Shown here in pieces: positions 1 through 5,792 of a stretch of 5,792 bases of DNA. A program made the translations under genes and the position numbers. Within the stretch, counting starts at the first letter, position 1, and every line of letters begins with the position of its first letter. Source of the DNA: Cyclobacteriaceae bacterium (GTDB taxonomy: Bacteria; Bacteroidota; Bacteroidia; Cytophagales; Cyclobacteriaceae); contig VFKK01000041.1 in the NCBI GenBank assembly GCA_009885605.1, positions 1 to 5,792 of the forward strand, written 5' to 3'. The notes beneath the pieces are model-generated. The model had not been told where the DNA came from. It worked only from the letters and a program-made list of their open reading frames with translations, and made no database searches.

Positions 1-1373
1 CCACCATTGAATGGGATTATTCAGCCCCTGCAGCGAGCATAAAAGCAATTCCCTTCTCTGAGAATGGATGCCAAGGGGAAATTTTGGAATTAACTGTCCA
101 ATTCACCACGTCTGATCTGCTTAATTTACCGGTTGGCCAATCAGGAATTTGCGGACCGCAAACAGAGGTAATTATTTACAATGTGCCCGCTCCTTCAGCA
201 GAAGGAACTTACCAATGGTTTGTCACCGGTGGTGAAATTAAATCAGGTCAGAGTACCAAATCAGTAGTAATCCTTTGGGATTTTGAATCTGAAATTCGAA
301 CTCTTTACTATCAGGAATCCGGGATTGCTAATTCTTGCCCAAGCAATTCTGAACAATTAACTATCGAAACAAGTCCAGAATTGCAATTGGAAACTGAGCA
401 AACAGCCCCTTCCTGTTCGGGAGAAGCAGACGGCTCTATACTTATCAGTCCCGTTGGTGGTTCCGGGAATTTTGAATATTCTTGGTCGCATGATCCGGGC
501 CTGAAGGGTAACAAAGCGGAAAATCTAAAAGCCGGAACCTATAAAGTCACGGTTAAAGATTTGTCAGGATGTACCGCTATCCGGAATATTGAAATAAAAG
601 AGCCAGAGTCTTTAAGGTTTAATGGTCAAATAAAAATTAATCCTGTTTCCTGCTCGGGAGGGAATGATGGAGGGTTTGAAGTGGCCGTCTTGGGCGGAAC
701 TGCTCCCTATACTATTGAAGGGATAGAATCGTCTTGGGATGGAACTACTCTCAGCGTAGAGGGAATGGCTGCAGGCAAGTTTTCACTGTTCATTTTAGAT
801 GCTAAAAGTTGCTCTATTCCTGTTGAAGGAACAATAATGGGAGCAGAAGCTCTTTCTGTAAATTTCATTCAGGAAAGTCCGGGATGCCCGGGTGGAAATA
901 ACGGCGAACTTTCTGTTACAGTCAAAGGAGGAGTGCCACCCTACAAATACGCATGGGATTACAGTGGAAAGTTGATTGTTTCAACAGGACAAAACACCAG
1001 TTTGTCAACTAGTGCAACCCTTAGCTCCATGTCGTCAGGAGAATATGCTGTTACCATTACAGACGTTACGGGTTGTGTGGTTACTGCTTATGGTAGCATT
1101 GAAGAATCCAAGCCTCAGGTAAGAATGCCAAGTGGTTTTGATCCTGAAAAGGGATCATTTGAACCTATTTCCAACTGTTCAGTTACTTATAAAATGATGG
1201 TTTTTGACAGATGGGGTCAAGTGATGTATAGCGGATCTTCCGGATGGGATGGTTTAGCCCGCAACAAGGTGGTCCCTCCCGGAACCTATTTTTATAGAGT
1301 TGAATACAGTTTTAGTATCGAACAAAAGACGGAATTTGAAGAAATACAAGGGTTTGTCACGCTGATAAGGTAA
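1..1373 (+). CDS. T9SS type B secreted surface protein with PKD-like and SprB repeats (5'-truncated by window edge)
   Basis: This is the C-terminal ~456 codons of a larger secreted protein. The frame is open from base 3 with no stop, and the sequence there already matches the interior of a domain in the downstream paralog (TIEW against TIKW), so the real start lies upstream of the window. Visible in order: the end of one PKD-like domain (to ~115); a second PKD-like domain (~120-360, with SGICG and TYQWFVTGG); three SprB-type repeats (~396-605, ~630-840, ~870-1110), each with a Cys-x-Gly-x-x-[DN]-Gly-type opening and a D-x-x-[GS]-C close; and a sorting domain (1113-1370) with DRWGQ, GWDG, PPGTYFY and a terminal TLIR. 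That ending is characteristic of the gliding-motility-associated C-terminal (CHU_C, type B T9SS) family. By family knowledge this tail directs export across the outer membrane. Adhesin or matrix function is inferred. It probably heads, or belongs to, an operon with the next gene, 27 bp downstream. Confidence 0.88.
   Translation, partial: TIEWDYSAPAASIKAIPFSENGCQGEILELTVQFTTSDLLNLPVGQSGICGPQTEVIIYNVPAPSAEGTYQWFVTGGEIKSGQSTKSVVILWDFESEIRTLYYQESGIANSCPSNSEQLTIETSPELQLETEQTAPSCSGEADGSILISPVGGSGNFEYSWSHDPGLKGNKAENLKAGTYKVTVKDLSGCTAIRNIEIKEPESLRFNGQIKINPVSCSGGNDGGFEVAVLGGTAPYTIEGIESSWDGTTLSVEGMAAGKFSLFILDAKSCSIPVEGTIMGAEALSVNFIQESPGCPGGNNGELSVTVKGGVPPYKYAWDYSGKLIVSTGQNTSLSTSATLSSMSSGEYAVTITDVTGCVVTAYGSIEESKPQVRMPSGFDPEKGSFEPISNCSVTYKMMVFDRWGQVMYSGSSGWDGLARNKVVPPGTYFYRVEYSFSIEQKTEFEEIQGFVTLIR
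1113..1154 (+). repeat. inter-paralog direct repeat, copy 1 (start of sorting domain)
   Basis: These 42 bases match 4281-4322 at 40 positions, including an uninterrupted identical run of 30 bases (1125-1154 against 4293-4322). The segment encodes PQVRMPSGFDPEKG in both genes. Flanking sequence of the two paralogs is clearly more diverged. Confidence 0.9.
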
Positions 1374-1391
1374 ATTTCAGTGAGTTGAAAC

Positions 1392-1400
1392 GGGGGAGGA
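1392..1400 (+). promoter_or_regulatory. purine tract GGGGGAGGA abutting the start codon
   Basis: The nine bases before the ATG at 1401 are all purines and contain a Shine-Dalgarno-like GGAGG, but with almost no spacer (1 base) to the ATG, too close for a standard ribosome binding site. No good in-frame start with normal spacing exists downstream: the next ATG is codon 18 and would remove most of the signal peptide. I keep ATG 1401. Bacteroidota generally rely little on Shine-Dalgarno pairing, so this tract may be incidental. Confidence 0.3.
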
Positions 1401-1478
1401 ATGATAAATCCAAAGGGACTGATTTTTAGATGTATTTTTTTACTGATCCCAATGTTGATCAGCACCTTTGCTTTTGCC
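1401..1478 (+). other. Sec signal peptide of the second surface protein
   Basis: Residues 1-26 have a short n-region with Lys5, a hydrophobic stretch rich in Ile, Leu and Phe (interrupted by Arg10 and Pro17), and a signal peptidase I-type end AFA before Gln27. A Cys at residue 11 lies inside the hydrophobic region and is not followed by a lipoprotein-type mature sequence, so I read this as a type I signal rather than a lipobox. It fits a T9SS substrate, which must first enter the periplasm through Sec. Confidence 0.85.
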
Positions 1479-4400
1479 CAGCTCAGTACTTTAGGTAAAG
1501 AATTTTATGTGGGTTTTATGGATAATAACTCCACCCCGAATTCGACACCTCCAAGAAGAGATAAGGCCATCATCATCCTTACAGCAAATGAAAAATCCAG
1601 TGGAATCATTCGAACACCAAAACAATCCATTCCTTTTTCATTAGAAGCCGGCCAGCAATTCATCAGAGAATTTGACGGAGAGTCGGAGAATTTGATTGTC
1701 AGGAGTTCAGGAGAGAAAGAGTTCAAGAGTCTTTACATAAGTTCTTCAGGCAATATTGCTGTTCATGCGATCAATGGAAGAGAATATAGCACAGATGGTA
1801 CGGTCGTGTTGCCGGTCAATTCTCTTAGCAAGGAATATATGGTTATGGCTCATCACGATGTATTTGGGCCTACCCAGTCACCGGGGGGTAACCGGAATTT
1901 TGAAAGTACACTTTTGGTAGTGGCAATTGAAGATGACACCAAAATTGAAATAATTCCTTCAGCCCGAACCATCAATACAATTCCTGCAGGGTCTCCAATT
2001 TTTGTGACCCTGGATGAGGGAGATAGTTACCAAATCAAAGCTAATGGAGATTTGACAGGTTCCACGGTTCGTGTATTGAACGGTGAAACCGGAGAATGTA
2101 AGAACATTGCCGTATTCGGCGGGAATAAAATGACAAGTGCAGGAGATTGCGGCAGCACGGGAGATCATTTGTTTCAGCAGGCTTATCCGCTCAATACCTG
2201 GGGAAAATCTTACATCCATATCCCTTGGAGAGGACGAACTTCCGGTGAAATCGTCAAAGTTCTGGCATCCCAAAACGGAACACAAGTACGATTAAATGGT
2301 CAGCTGAAAGGAACGATTGACGCGGGTAAATTTTTGAGATTTGAGTTTGGGAAAAATGAAGTCGTCGCTATCGAGACTTCCAAGCCATCCTCAGTTGCGG
2401 TCATTACAAAAAGTGGTTTCTGCAATGAATTTGGGGCAGCCGCACTGGGTGATCCATCCATTATTTCTTATACACCAAATAGCCAACGAATGGAATCCTT
2501 GTTTTTTTCCACTGGCAAGCTGGTAGGAAGTTTCAACCAGGACATTGAGCATTTCCTGAATGTGATAGTTCCGAAAGGTGCAGAAAATCAAACGATCCTG
2601 AATGGTCAAAATATAGGATCGCAATTTAAGCCTATTTCCGGTGTTGACTTTTCGTATGCTCAGGTTCAAATCAACAAAGGAGTAAATTCACTCGTAAATC
2701 CGGAAGGATTTATTGGGTATGCATATGGATCAGGGTCTATTGAATCTTATGGTTTTGCAATCGGAGCAAAATTGGAAAAGATCCAATATGAAATTGAAAC
2801 CAAGTATGATTTTGAGGTAGAAGGAGATAAAGTTGCTTGCCTGAATCAGGAAGGTCTTTGGAAAATTTTACCAGATAATCCCCTTTTTACAGATTTTACC
2901 TGGGATTTTGGAGATGGAACTCCACCCGTGAGTGGTCAGGAAGTCCCTCATACTTTTGTAAAAGAAGGGAAATTTAAAGTTAAAATCCTGGCATCAACGG
3001 GTAGCGGAAGATGCGATCAGGAAGAAGAATTTACGTTTGATGTGGAGGTGAAAAAGGTAAGTGCCGAAATAGCCGGTCCGGAATCTGTTTGTCCTCAGAT
3101 TGATGAATTCACTTATGTATTAGAAAATAAAATTGAAGTTGAATCAACGATATGGGAAGTAGGTGGAGGTGCAGTTATTTCAAAAACGGATTCAACCATA
3201 ACCATAAAATGGGGAGCGCCAAATCTATCCGCTTTCGTGAAGGCAAGTGTTTTTAACGAGTTTGGCTGCCCCGGTGAATTGATTGAGTTGAAAGTGGAAA
3301 TCACAGAGAAGATAGAGCCCGGATTACCCGAAGGTCCAAGCGGTATTTGCGGGGCTCAAGTCGGGAATCTGGTCTATAAGGTTCCCTTTCCTTCCAGTGA
3401 TCGTTCTTACGCCTGGACAATAACCGGAGGTCAGATTATTTCTGGTCAGAACTCAGAGAAAATCGAAGTAGTCTGGAATCTGAATGCTCCTCTCAAGACT
3501 TTATTTTTTGATGAAAGCAGCAAAGTAAATGGTGCCTGCAAGGGGATTTCAGAAGTTTTGAAACTCCAAATTTATCCTGAATTCAAAGCCAATCAAGCGC
3601 AAACACAAAATCCGGCTTGTCCTGGAGTTTCGGATGGTTTTATCAAATTGGCTCCAAGCGGAGGCTCTGGAACTTATACTTATGTATGGTCACATGATCC
3701 AAGCCTGAAAAATAGTCTGGTAGAGAATCTTGAGGCCGGATTCTATGAAGTAATTATTTCCGATGCCTCGGGATGTGATTTTGAAGTACTCAAAATTGAA
3801 TTGAAAGAACCTAAAGCTCTTGAGGTTTCGGGTTTGATTCAAATTAATCCGGTTTCCTGTGCTGAAGCAAGTGACGGCTCTGTGAGTTTCGGAATAGCCG
3901 GCGGGACTCCTCCGTTTACTGTAGAAAGGCAAACTTCTTCCTGGAATGGAAGCAGGCTGACAGTTTCCGGCTTCGCTATTGGAGAATTCTCCCTGACTGT
4001 AGTAGATTCAAGAGGTTGTGCCCTTGCTGTAAAGGTTGAGATCACAGGTCCTGATCCGCTTACCCTGACATTTCAGGAAGAAAGTCCTGGTTGCCCGAGT
4101 GGTTTTGACGGAGAATTGCAGGCGATTCCGGCAGGTGGATCAGGCCCCTATTTTTATTTATGGGAAAATGGGTCAACCAGAAGAAATCTGGATCAGCTTT
4201 CCTCAGGTGATTTCACCGTCACTGTTACGGATTCCAATGGTTGTACCGTCACTGGCACCGGAACTGTATCTGAGGCTGTACCTCAAGTAAGGATGCCAAG
4301 TGGTTTTGATCCTGAAAAGGGAGCTTTGGAGCCTATTGCAAATTGCACAATTACGTATGAATTAATGGTTTGGAACCGTTGGGGGCAATTACTTTATACC

Positions 4401-4541
4401 GGAACTAAAGGTTGGATTGGAACGTATAAAAATGAATTCGTGCCTCCGGGCGTCTATTCTTATTTTTTAAAGTTTGAGTATTCCGAAGGAAATCAGAAAA
4501 AATTCAACGATCAGAAAGGTACTATTACCTTGATTCGATGA
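1401..4541 (+). CDS. IgGFc-binding-like/PKD/SprB-repeat surface protein with T9SS type B sorting domain
   Basis: A complete protein of 1046 aa. Residues 1-26 are a signal peptide (Lys5, Arg10, hydrophobic core, AFA before Gln27), which supports this ATG. Residues ~30-465 resemble the bacterial IgGFc-binding-protein N-terminal region: GKEFYVGFM near the start, and DHLFQQAYP...WG from residue 255. A PKD domain follows (~468-550, WDFGDG at 501-506), then PKD-like domains at ~554-635 and ~639-725, SprB-type repeats at ~731-800, ~813-880 and ~893-960, and a type B T9SS sorting domain at 961-1046 (NRWGQ at 992-996, PPGVYSY, final TLIR). From family knowledge the protein is Sec-exported and then released to the surface or medium by T9SS. 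A role in adhesion or matrix is inference, and the IgGFc name does not show antibody binding. The last ~450 residues match the upstream gene in the same domain order. Oddities: the usual WDG of the sorting domain reads WIG (Ile1006), and the usual PNGDGxND opening is absent. Likely cotranscribed with the upstream gene. Confidence 0.9.
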   Translation: MINPKGLIFRCIFLLIPMLISTFAFAQLSTLGKEFYVGFMDNNSTPNSTPPRRDKAIIILTANEKSSGIIRTPKQSIPFSLEAGQQFIREFDGESENLIVRSSGEKEFKSLYISSSGNIAVHAINGREYSTDGTVVLPVNSLSKEYMVMAHHDVFGPTQSPGGNRNFESTLLVVAIEDDTKIEIIPSARTINTIPAGSPIFVTLDEGDSYQIKANGDLTGSTVRVLNGETGECKNIAVFGGNKMTSAGDCGSTGDHLFQQAYPLNTWGKSYIHIPWRGRTSGEIVKVLASQNGTQVRLNGQLKGTIDAGKFLRFEFGKNEVVAIETSKPSSVAVITKSGFCNEFGAAALGDPSIISYTPNSQRMESLFFSTGKLVGSFNQDIEHFLNVIVPKGAENQTILNGQNIGSQFKPISGVDFSYAQVQINKGVNSLVNPEGFIGYAYGSGSIESYGFAIGAKLEKIQYEIETKYDFEVEGDKVACLNQEGLWKILPDNPLFTDFTWDFGDGTPPVSGQEVPHTFVKEGKFKVKILASTGSGRCDQEEEFTFDVEVKKVSAEIAGPESVCPQIDEFTYVLENKIEVESTIWEVGGGAVISKTDSTITIKWGAPNLSAFVKASVFNEFGCPGELIELKVEITEKIEPGLPEGPSGICGAQVGNLVYKVPFPSSDRSYAWTITGGQIISGQNSEKIEVVWNLNAPLKTLFFDESSKVNGACKGISEVLKLQIYPEFKANQAQTQNPACPGVSDGFIKLAPSGGSGTYTYVWSHDPSLKNSLVENLEAGFYEVIISDASGCDFEVLKIELKEPKALEVSGLIQINPVSCAEASDGSVSFGIAGGTPPFTVERQTSSWNGSRLTVSGFAIGEFSLTVVDSRGCALAVKVEITGPDPLTLTFQEESPGCPSGFDGELQAIPAGGSGPYFYLWENGSTRRNLDQLSSGDFTVTVTDSNGCTVTGTGTVSEAVPQVRMPSGFDPEKGALEPIANCTITYELMVWNRWGQLLYTGTKGWIGTYKNEFVPPGVYSYFLKFEYSEGNQKKFNDQKGTITLIR
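4281..4322 (+). repeat. inter-paralog direct repeat, copy 2 (start of sorting domain)
   Basis: Partner of the block at 1113-1154, lying 3168 bp downstream at the same codon phase. The two differences are synonymous-type changes (cag/caa for Gln, aga/agg for Arg), so the encoded 14 residues are identical. Confidence 0.9.
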
Positions 4542-4579
4542 TTGTTCAAAGTAATAATTTCAAAGTCTCCAGTTTTGGA

Positions 4580-4587
4580 TATTTTTG
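4580..4587 (+). promoter_or_regulatory. galE: candidate Bacteroidota -7 element for galE
   Basis: TATTTTTG fits the Bacteroidota -7 consensus TAnnTTTG and ends 24 bases before the galE ATG, which would give a short leader of roughly 15-20 bases. The -33 partner is weak: TTTC at 4558-4561, 18 bases upstream, in place of TTTG or TTG. AT-rich intergenic DNA produces such matches by chance, so this remains a candidate. It would give galE a promoter separate from the surface-protein genes. Confidence 0.4.
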
Positions 4588-4611
4588 TCAACGAAAGATT
4601 TTTAACCTACT

Positions 4612-5634
4612 ATGAAAAAGATTTTAATCACCGGAGGCGCCGGATATATCGGATCCCACACGGCAGTTGAATTAGTAAACTCGGGCTTTGAACCCATCAT
4701 CATCGATGATTTATCAAATTCCAATGAAGATGTAATCGAAAGATTAGAGGAAATAACCGGAAAACGGCTTGCTTTTTACCTGGGAGATTGCAGTGACCGG
4801 GCATTGCTGGATAAAATTGCAAAAGAACACGAGTTAAGTGGGGTAATCCATTTCGCAGCCTTCAAAGCTGTAGGAGAAAGCACTAAGCTTCCTTTGAAGT
4901 ACTACCATAATAATGTAGGTTCTTTGCTGGTTTTACTCGATTCCATGAAGGACAAGGGCATTAAAGACCTCGTATTTTCTTCTTCATGCACAGTATATGG
5001 GCAGGCGGATCAATTGCCTGTGACGGAGGAAACACCTCGAAAAGACGCTGAAAGTCCCTACGGAAATACAAAGAAAATCTGTGAGGATATTCTGAAGGAT
5101 TTTGTAGCTAGCAAGCCGGGAATCCGTGTGATTTCACTTCGCTATTTCAATCCGATTGGTGCCCATCCATCGGCTAAAATAGGAGAACTACCTTCTGGAA
5201 TCCCTAGTAATCTGGTCCCTTTTGTCACTCAGGTTGCAGCTGGAATCCGTGAAAAGGTTACAATTTTCGGGGATGATTACGATACGGTTGACGGAACTTG
5301 CGTCCGCGATTACATTCATGTGGTTGACCTGGCTGATGCTCATGTGAAAGCCTTAGCATTTCTGGAAAAGCAGCCTGTTGATTCCTATGAAGTGTTTAAT
5401 GTAGGAACGGGTAATGGAAATACAGTTTTGGAAGTAATCCAGACTTTTGAAAAAGTGAATGGCTTAAAACTAAATTATCAAATCGGGCCAAGAAGACCGG
5501 GTGACGTGGTTAAAATTTGGGCAGATACTCGAAAAATCAACACAGTCCTCGGATGGTTTCCGCAGTTCACTTTGGAAAATTCCTTGCATGATAGCTGGAG
5601 TTGGGAGAAAAGTCTCAGGAAGTCAGAAGTTTGA
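4612..5634 (+). CDS. galE: UDP-glucose 4-epimerase GalE
   Basis: A 340-aa cytoplasmic NAD-dependent epimerase of the extended SDR family, interconverting UDP-galactose and UDP-glucose (Leloir pathway, sugar-nucleotide supply for surface glycans). Length is close to the ~338 aa of the Escherichia coli enzyme. Seen: the Rossmann glycine motif TGGAGYIGSH at residues 7-16; DDLSNS near residue 32; HFAAFKAVGES around residue 82; the SSSCTVYG segment with catalytic Ser125; Tyr150 and Lys154 of the YxxxK motif; RYFNPIGAHPS; VRDYIHVVDLADAH; and the RRPGDV segment near residue 295. All catalytic residues line up with E. coli Ser124, Tyr149 and Lys153. The position equivalent to E. coli Tyr299, which gates N-acetylated substrates, appears to be Ile302. 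The start has no Shine-Dalgarno site but places the glycine motif exactly at the N terminus. An intrinsic terminator follows 25 bases after the stop. Confidence 0.96.
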   Translation: MKKILITGGAGYIGSHTAVELVNSGFEPIIIDDLSNSNEDVIERLEEITGKRLAFYLGDCSDRALLDKIAKEHELSGVIHFAAFKAVGESTKLPLKYYHNNVGSLLVLLDSMKDKGIKDLVFSSSCTVYGQADQLPVTEETPRKDAESPYGNTKKICEDILKDFVASKPGIRVISLRYFNPIGAHPSAKIGELPSGIPSNLVPFVTQVAAGIREKVTIFGDDYDTVDGTCVRDYIHVVDLADAHVKALAFLEKQPVDSYEVFNVGTGNGNTVLEVIQTFEKVNGLKLNYQIGPRRPGDVVKIWADTRKINTVLGWFPQFTLENSLHDSWSWEKSLRKSEV

Positions 5635-5656
5635 AAGCTGAAGGCTGAAAGATTGA
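5615..5656 (+). repeat. purine-rich low-complexity tract at the galE 3' end
   Basis: The stretch is made of short near-repeats on the pattern GAAAGCTGAAGGCTGAAAG and overlaps the last codons of galE (KSEV and stop). Similar degenerate AGTTTGAAAG/CTGAAAG tracts are, from memory, common in intergenic DNA of Cytophagales. Here it is short and could be simple sequence drift. Confidence 0.35.
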
Positions 5657-5659
5657 ATT

Positions 5660-5691
5660 CCACTGATCAGAATATGGTCAGTGGTTTTTTT
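5660..5691 (+). terminator. Rho-independent terminator of galE
   Basis: CCACTGATC (5660-5668) pairs with GGTCAGTGG (5676-5684) in a 9-bp stem with one G-T wobble and a 7-base loop, followed directly by seven T residues (5685-5691). It begins 25 bases after the galE stop codon. Confidence 0.93.
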
Positions 5692-5713
5692 ATGAAACCT
5701 CGAAAGAAGGAAA

Positions 5714-5743
5714 ACAAAAAAAGCCTTGATTTCTCAAGGCTTT
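5714..5743 (-). terminator. Rho-independent terminator of the tRNA-Asp transcript
   Basis: Read on the minus strand, AAAGCCTTGA (5743-5734) pairs perfectly with TCAAGGCTTT (5729-5720) around a 4-base loop. It runs into a T-rich tail, the complement of the A tract just upstream of 5720. It starts 5 bases after the mature 3' end of the tRNA, so it fits termination of that transcript. The A tract on the left also gives the plus strand a stem but without a T tail, so direction is minus. Confidence 0.88.
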
Positions 5744-5748
5744 AGAAG

Positions 5749-5792
5749 CGGAATGGACGGGACTCGAACCCGCGACCTCCTGCGTGACAGGC
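5749..5792 (-). tRNA. tRNA-Asp (GTC), 3' part, cut by window edge
   Basis: The reverse complement of the right edge gives the anticodon loop CTGTCAC (anticodon GTC, decoding GAC/GAT), the 3' half of the anticodon stem GCAGG, a variable region, the T arm GCGGG-TTCGAGT-CCCGT, the acceptor strand CCATTCC and discriminator G at 5749. The first visible base corresponds to about tRNA position 30, so the acceptor 5' strand, D arm and most of the 5' anticodon stem lie outside. The bases after the discriminator are CTT, so the CCA end is not encoded and must be added by nucleotidyltransferase. Confidence 0.95.

Noticed and set aside
84..86. TTG at 84 as the start codon of the first gene
   Set aside because: The frame is open back to base 3, and the residues before 84 match the interior of a PKD-like domain in the downstream paralog. 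There is no signal peptide at 84, so the gene is cut by the window edge.
1371..1403. The two surface-protein genes as one gene split by a nonsense mutation
   Set aside because: Gene 1 ends in a complete sorting domain with the normal TLIR terminus, and gene 2 begins with its own signal peptide; each is a proper unit.
1959..2285. Minus-strand open frame of 108 codons, and other short open frames on both strands inside the large genes
   Set aside because: They lie wholly inside well-supported coding sequence, have no recognisable domains, and their translations look like out-of-frame readings.
3591..4280. SprB repeats as evidence for gliding motility
   Set aside because: The SprB repeat and the gliding-motility-associated C-terminal domain are named after gliding proteins but occur in many non-motility T9SS substrates; no gld or spr genes are in the window.
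4568..4579. TCCA-GTTT-TGGA hairpin before a T-rich stretch as a terminator for the surface-protein genes
   Set aside because: The stem is only 4 bp and too weak for intrinsic termination; the T-rich run is better explained as part of the galE promoter candidate. No convincing terminator is seen between 4542 and 4611, so some read-through into galE is possible.
5749..5792. tRNA gene as an integration site of a mobile element
   Set aside because: No integrase, direct repeat of the tRNA 3' end or other element gene is visible; the tRNA is followed by a normal terminator and a housekeeping gene.

Overview
The window looks like chromosomal DNA of a Bacteroidota bacterium, probably a Cytophagales/Cyclobacteriaceae-type member. 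The reasons are: moderate AT-richness, secreted proteins built from PKD and SprB-type repeats that end in a type B sorting domain of the type IX secretion system (T9SS), little use of ordinary Shine-Dalgarno sites, and a TAnnTTTG-type promoter candidate. The assignment below phylum level is inference from gene style.

Positions 1-4541 hold two tandem, same-strand genes for large secreted surface proteins. The first is cut by the left edge of the window; its frame is already open at base 3, and only its last ~456 codons are visible. The second is complete (1046 aa): signal peptide, a large IgGFc-binding-protein-like N-terminal region, one canonical PKD domain, two PKD-like domains, three SprB-type repeats and a C-terminal T9SS sorting domain. 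The visible part of the first gene matches the last ~450 residues of the second, domain for domain. The pair is therefore a tandem duplication, and the missing 5' part of gene 1 may resemble that of gene 2. The genes are 27 bp apart and probably cotranscribed.

Positions 4542-4611 are a short intergenic region with a candidate promoter. It is followed by galE (UDP-glucose 4-epimerase, 4612-5634), whose nucleotide-binding and catalytic residues are intact. galE ends in a clear intrinsic terminator (5660-5691). Converging on it from the right edge is a tRNA-Asp(GTC) gene on the minus strand, with only its 3' part in the window (5749-5792), and its own terminator (about 5714-5743).

Functionally, the two large proteins are predicted to cross the inner membrane by Sec and the outer membrane by T9SS, and to act outside the cell as adhesin or matrix proteins. 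GalE supplies UDP-galactose/UDP-glucose for cell-surface glycans; any functional tie to the surface proteins rests only on adjacency. The less ordinary points are an atypical start of the sorting domain shared by both paralogs, a 30-bp identical block between them at that point, loss of a usually conserved Asp in one copy, and a two-cysteines-per-domain pattern. I see no phage, insertion sequence, CRISPR or defence module.
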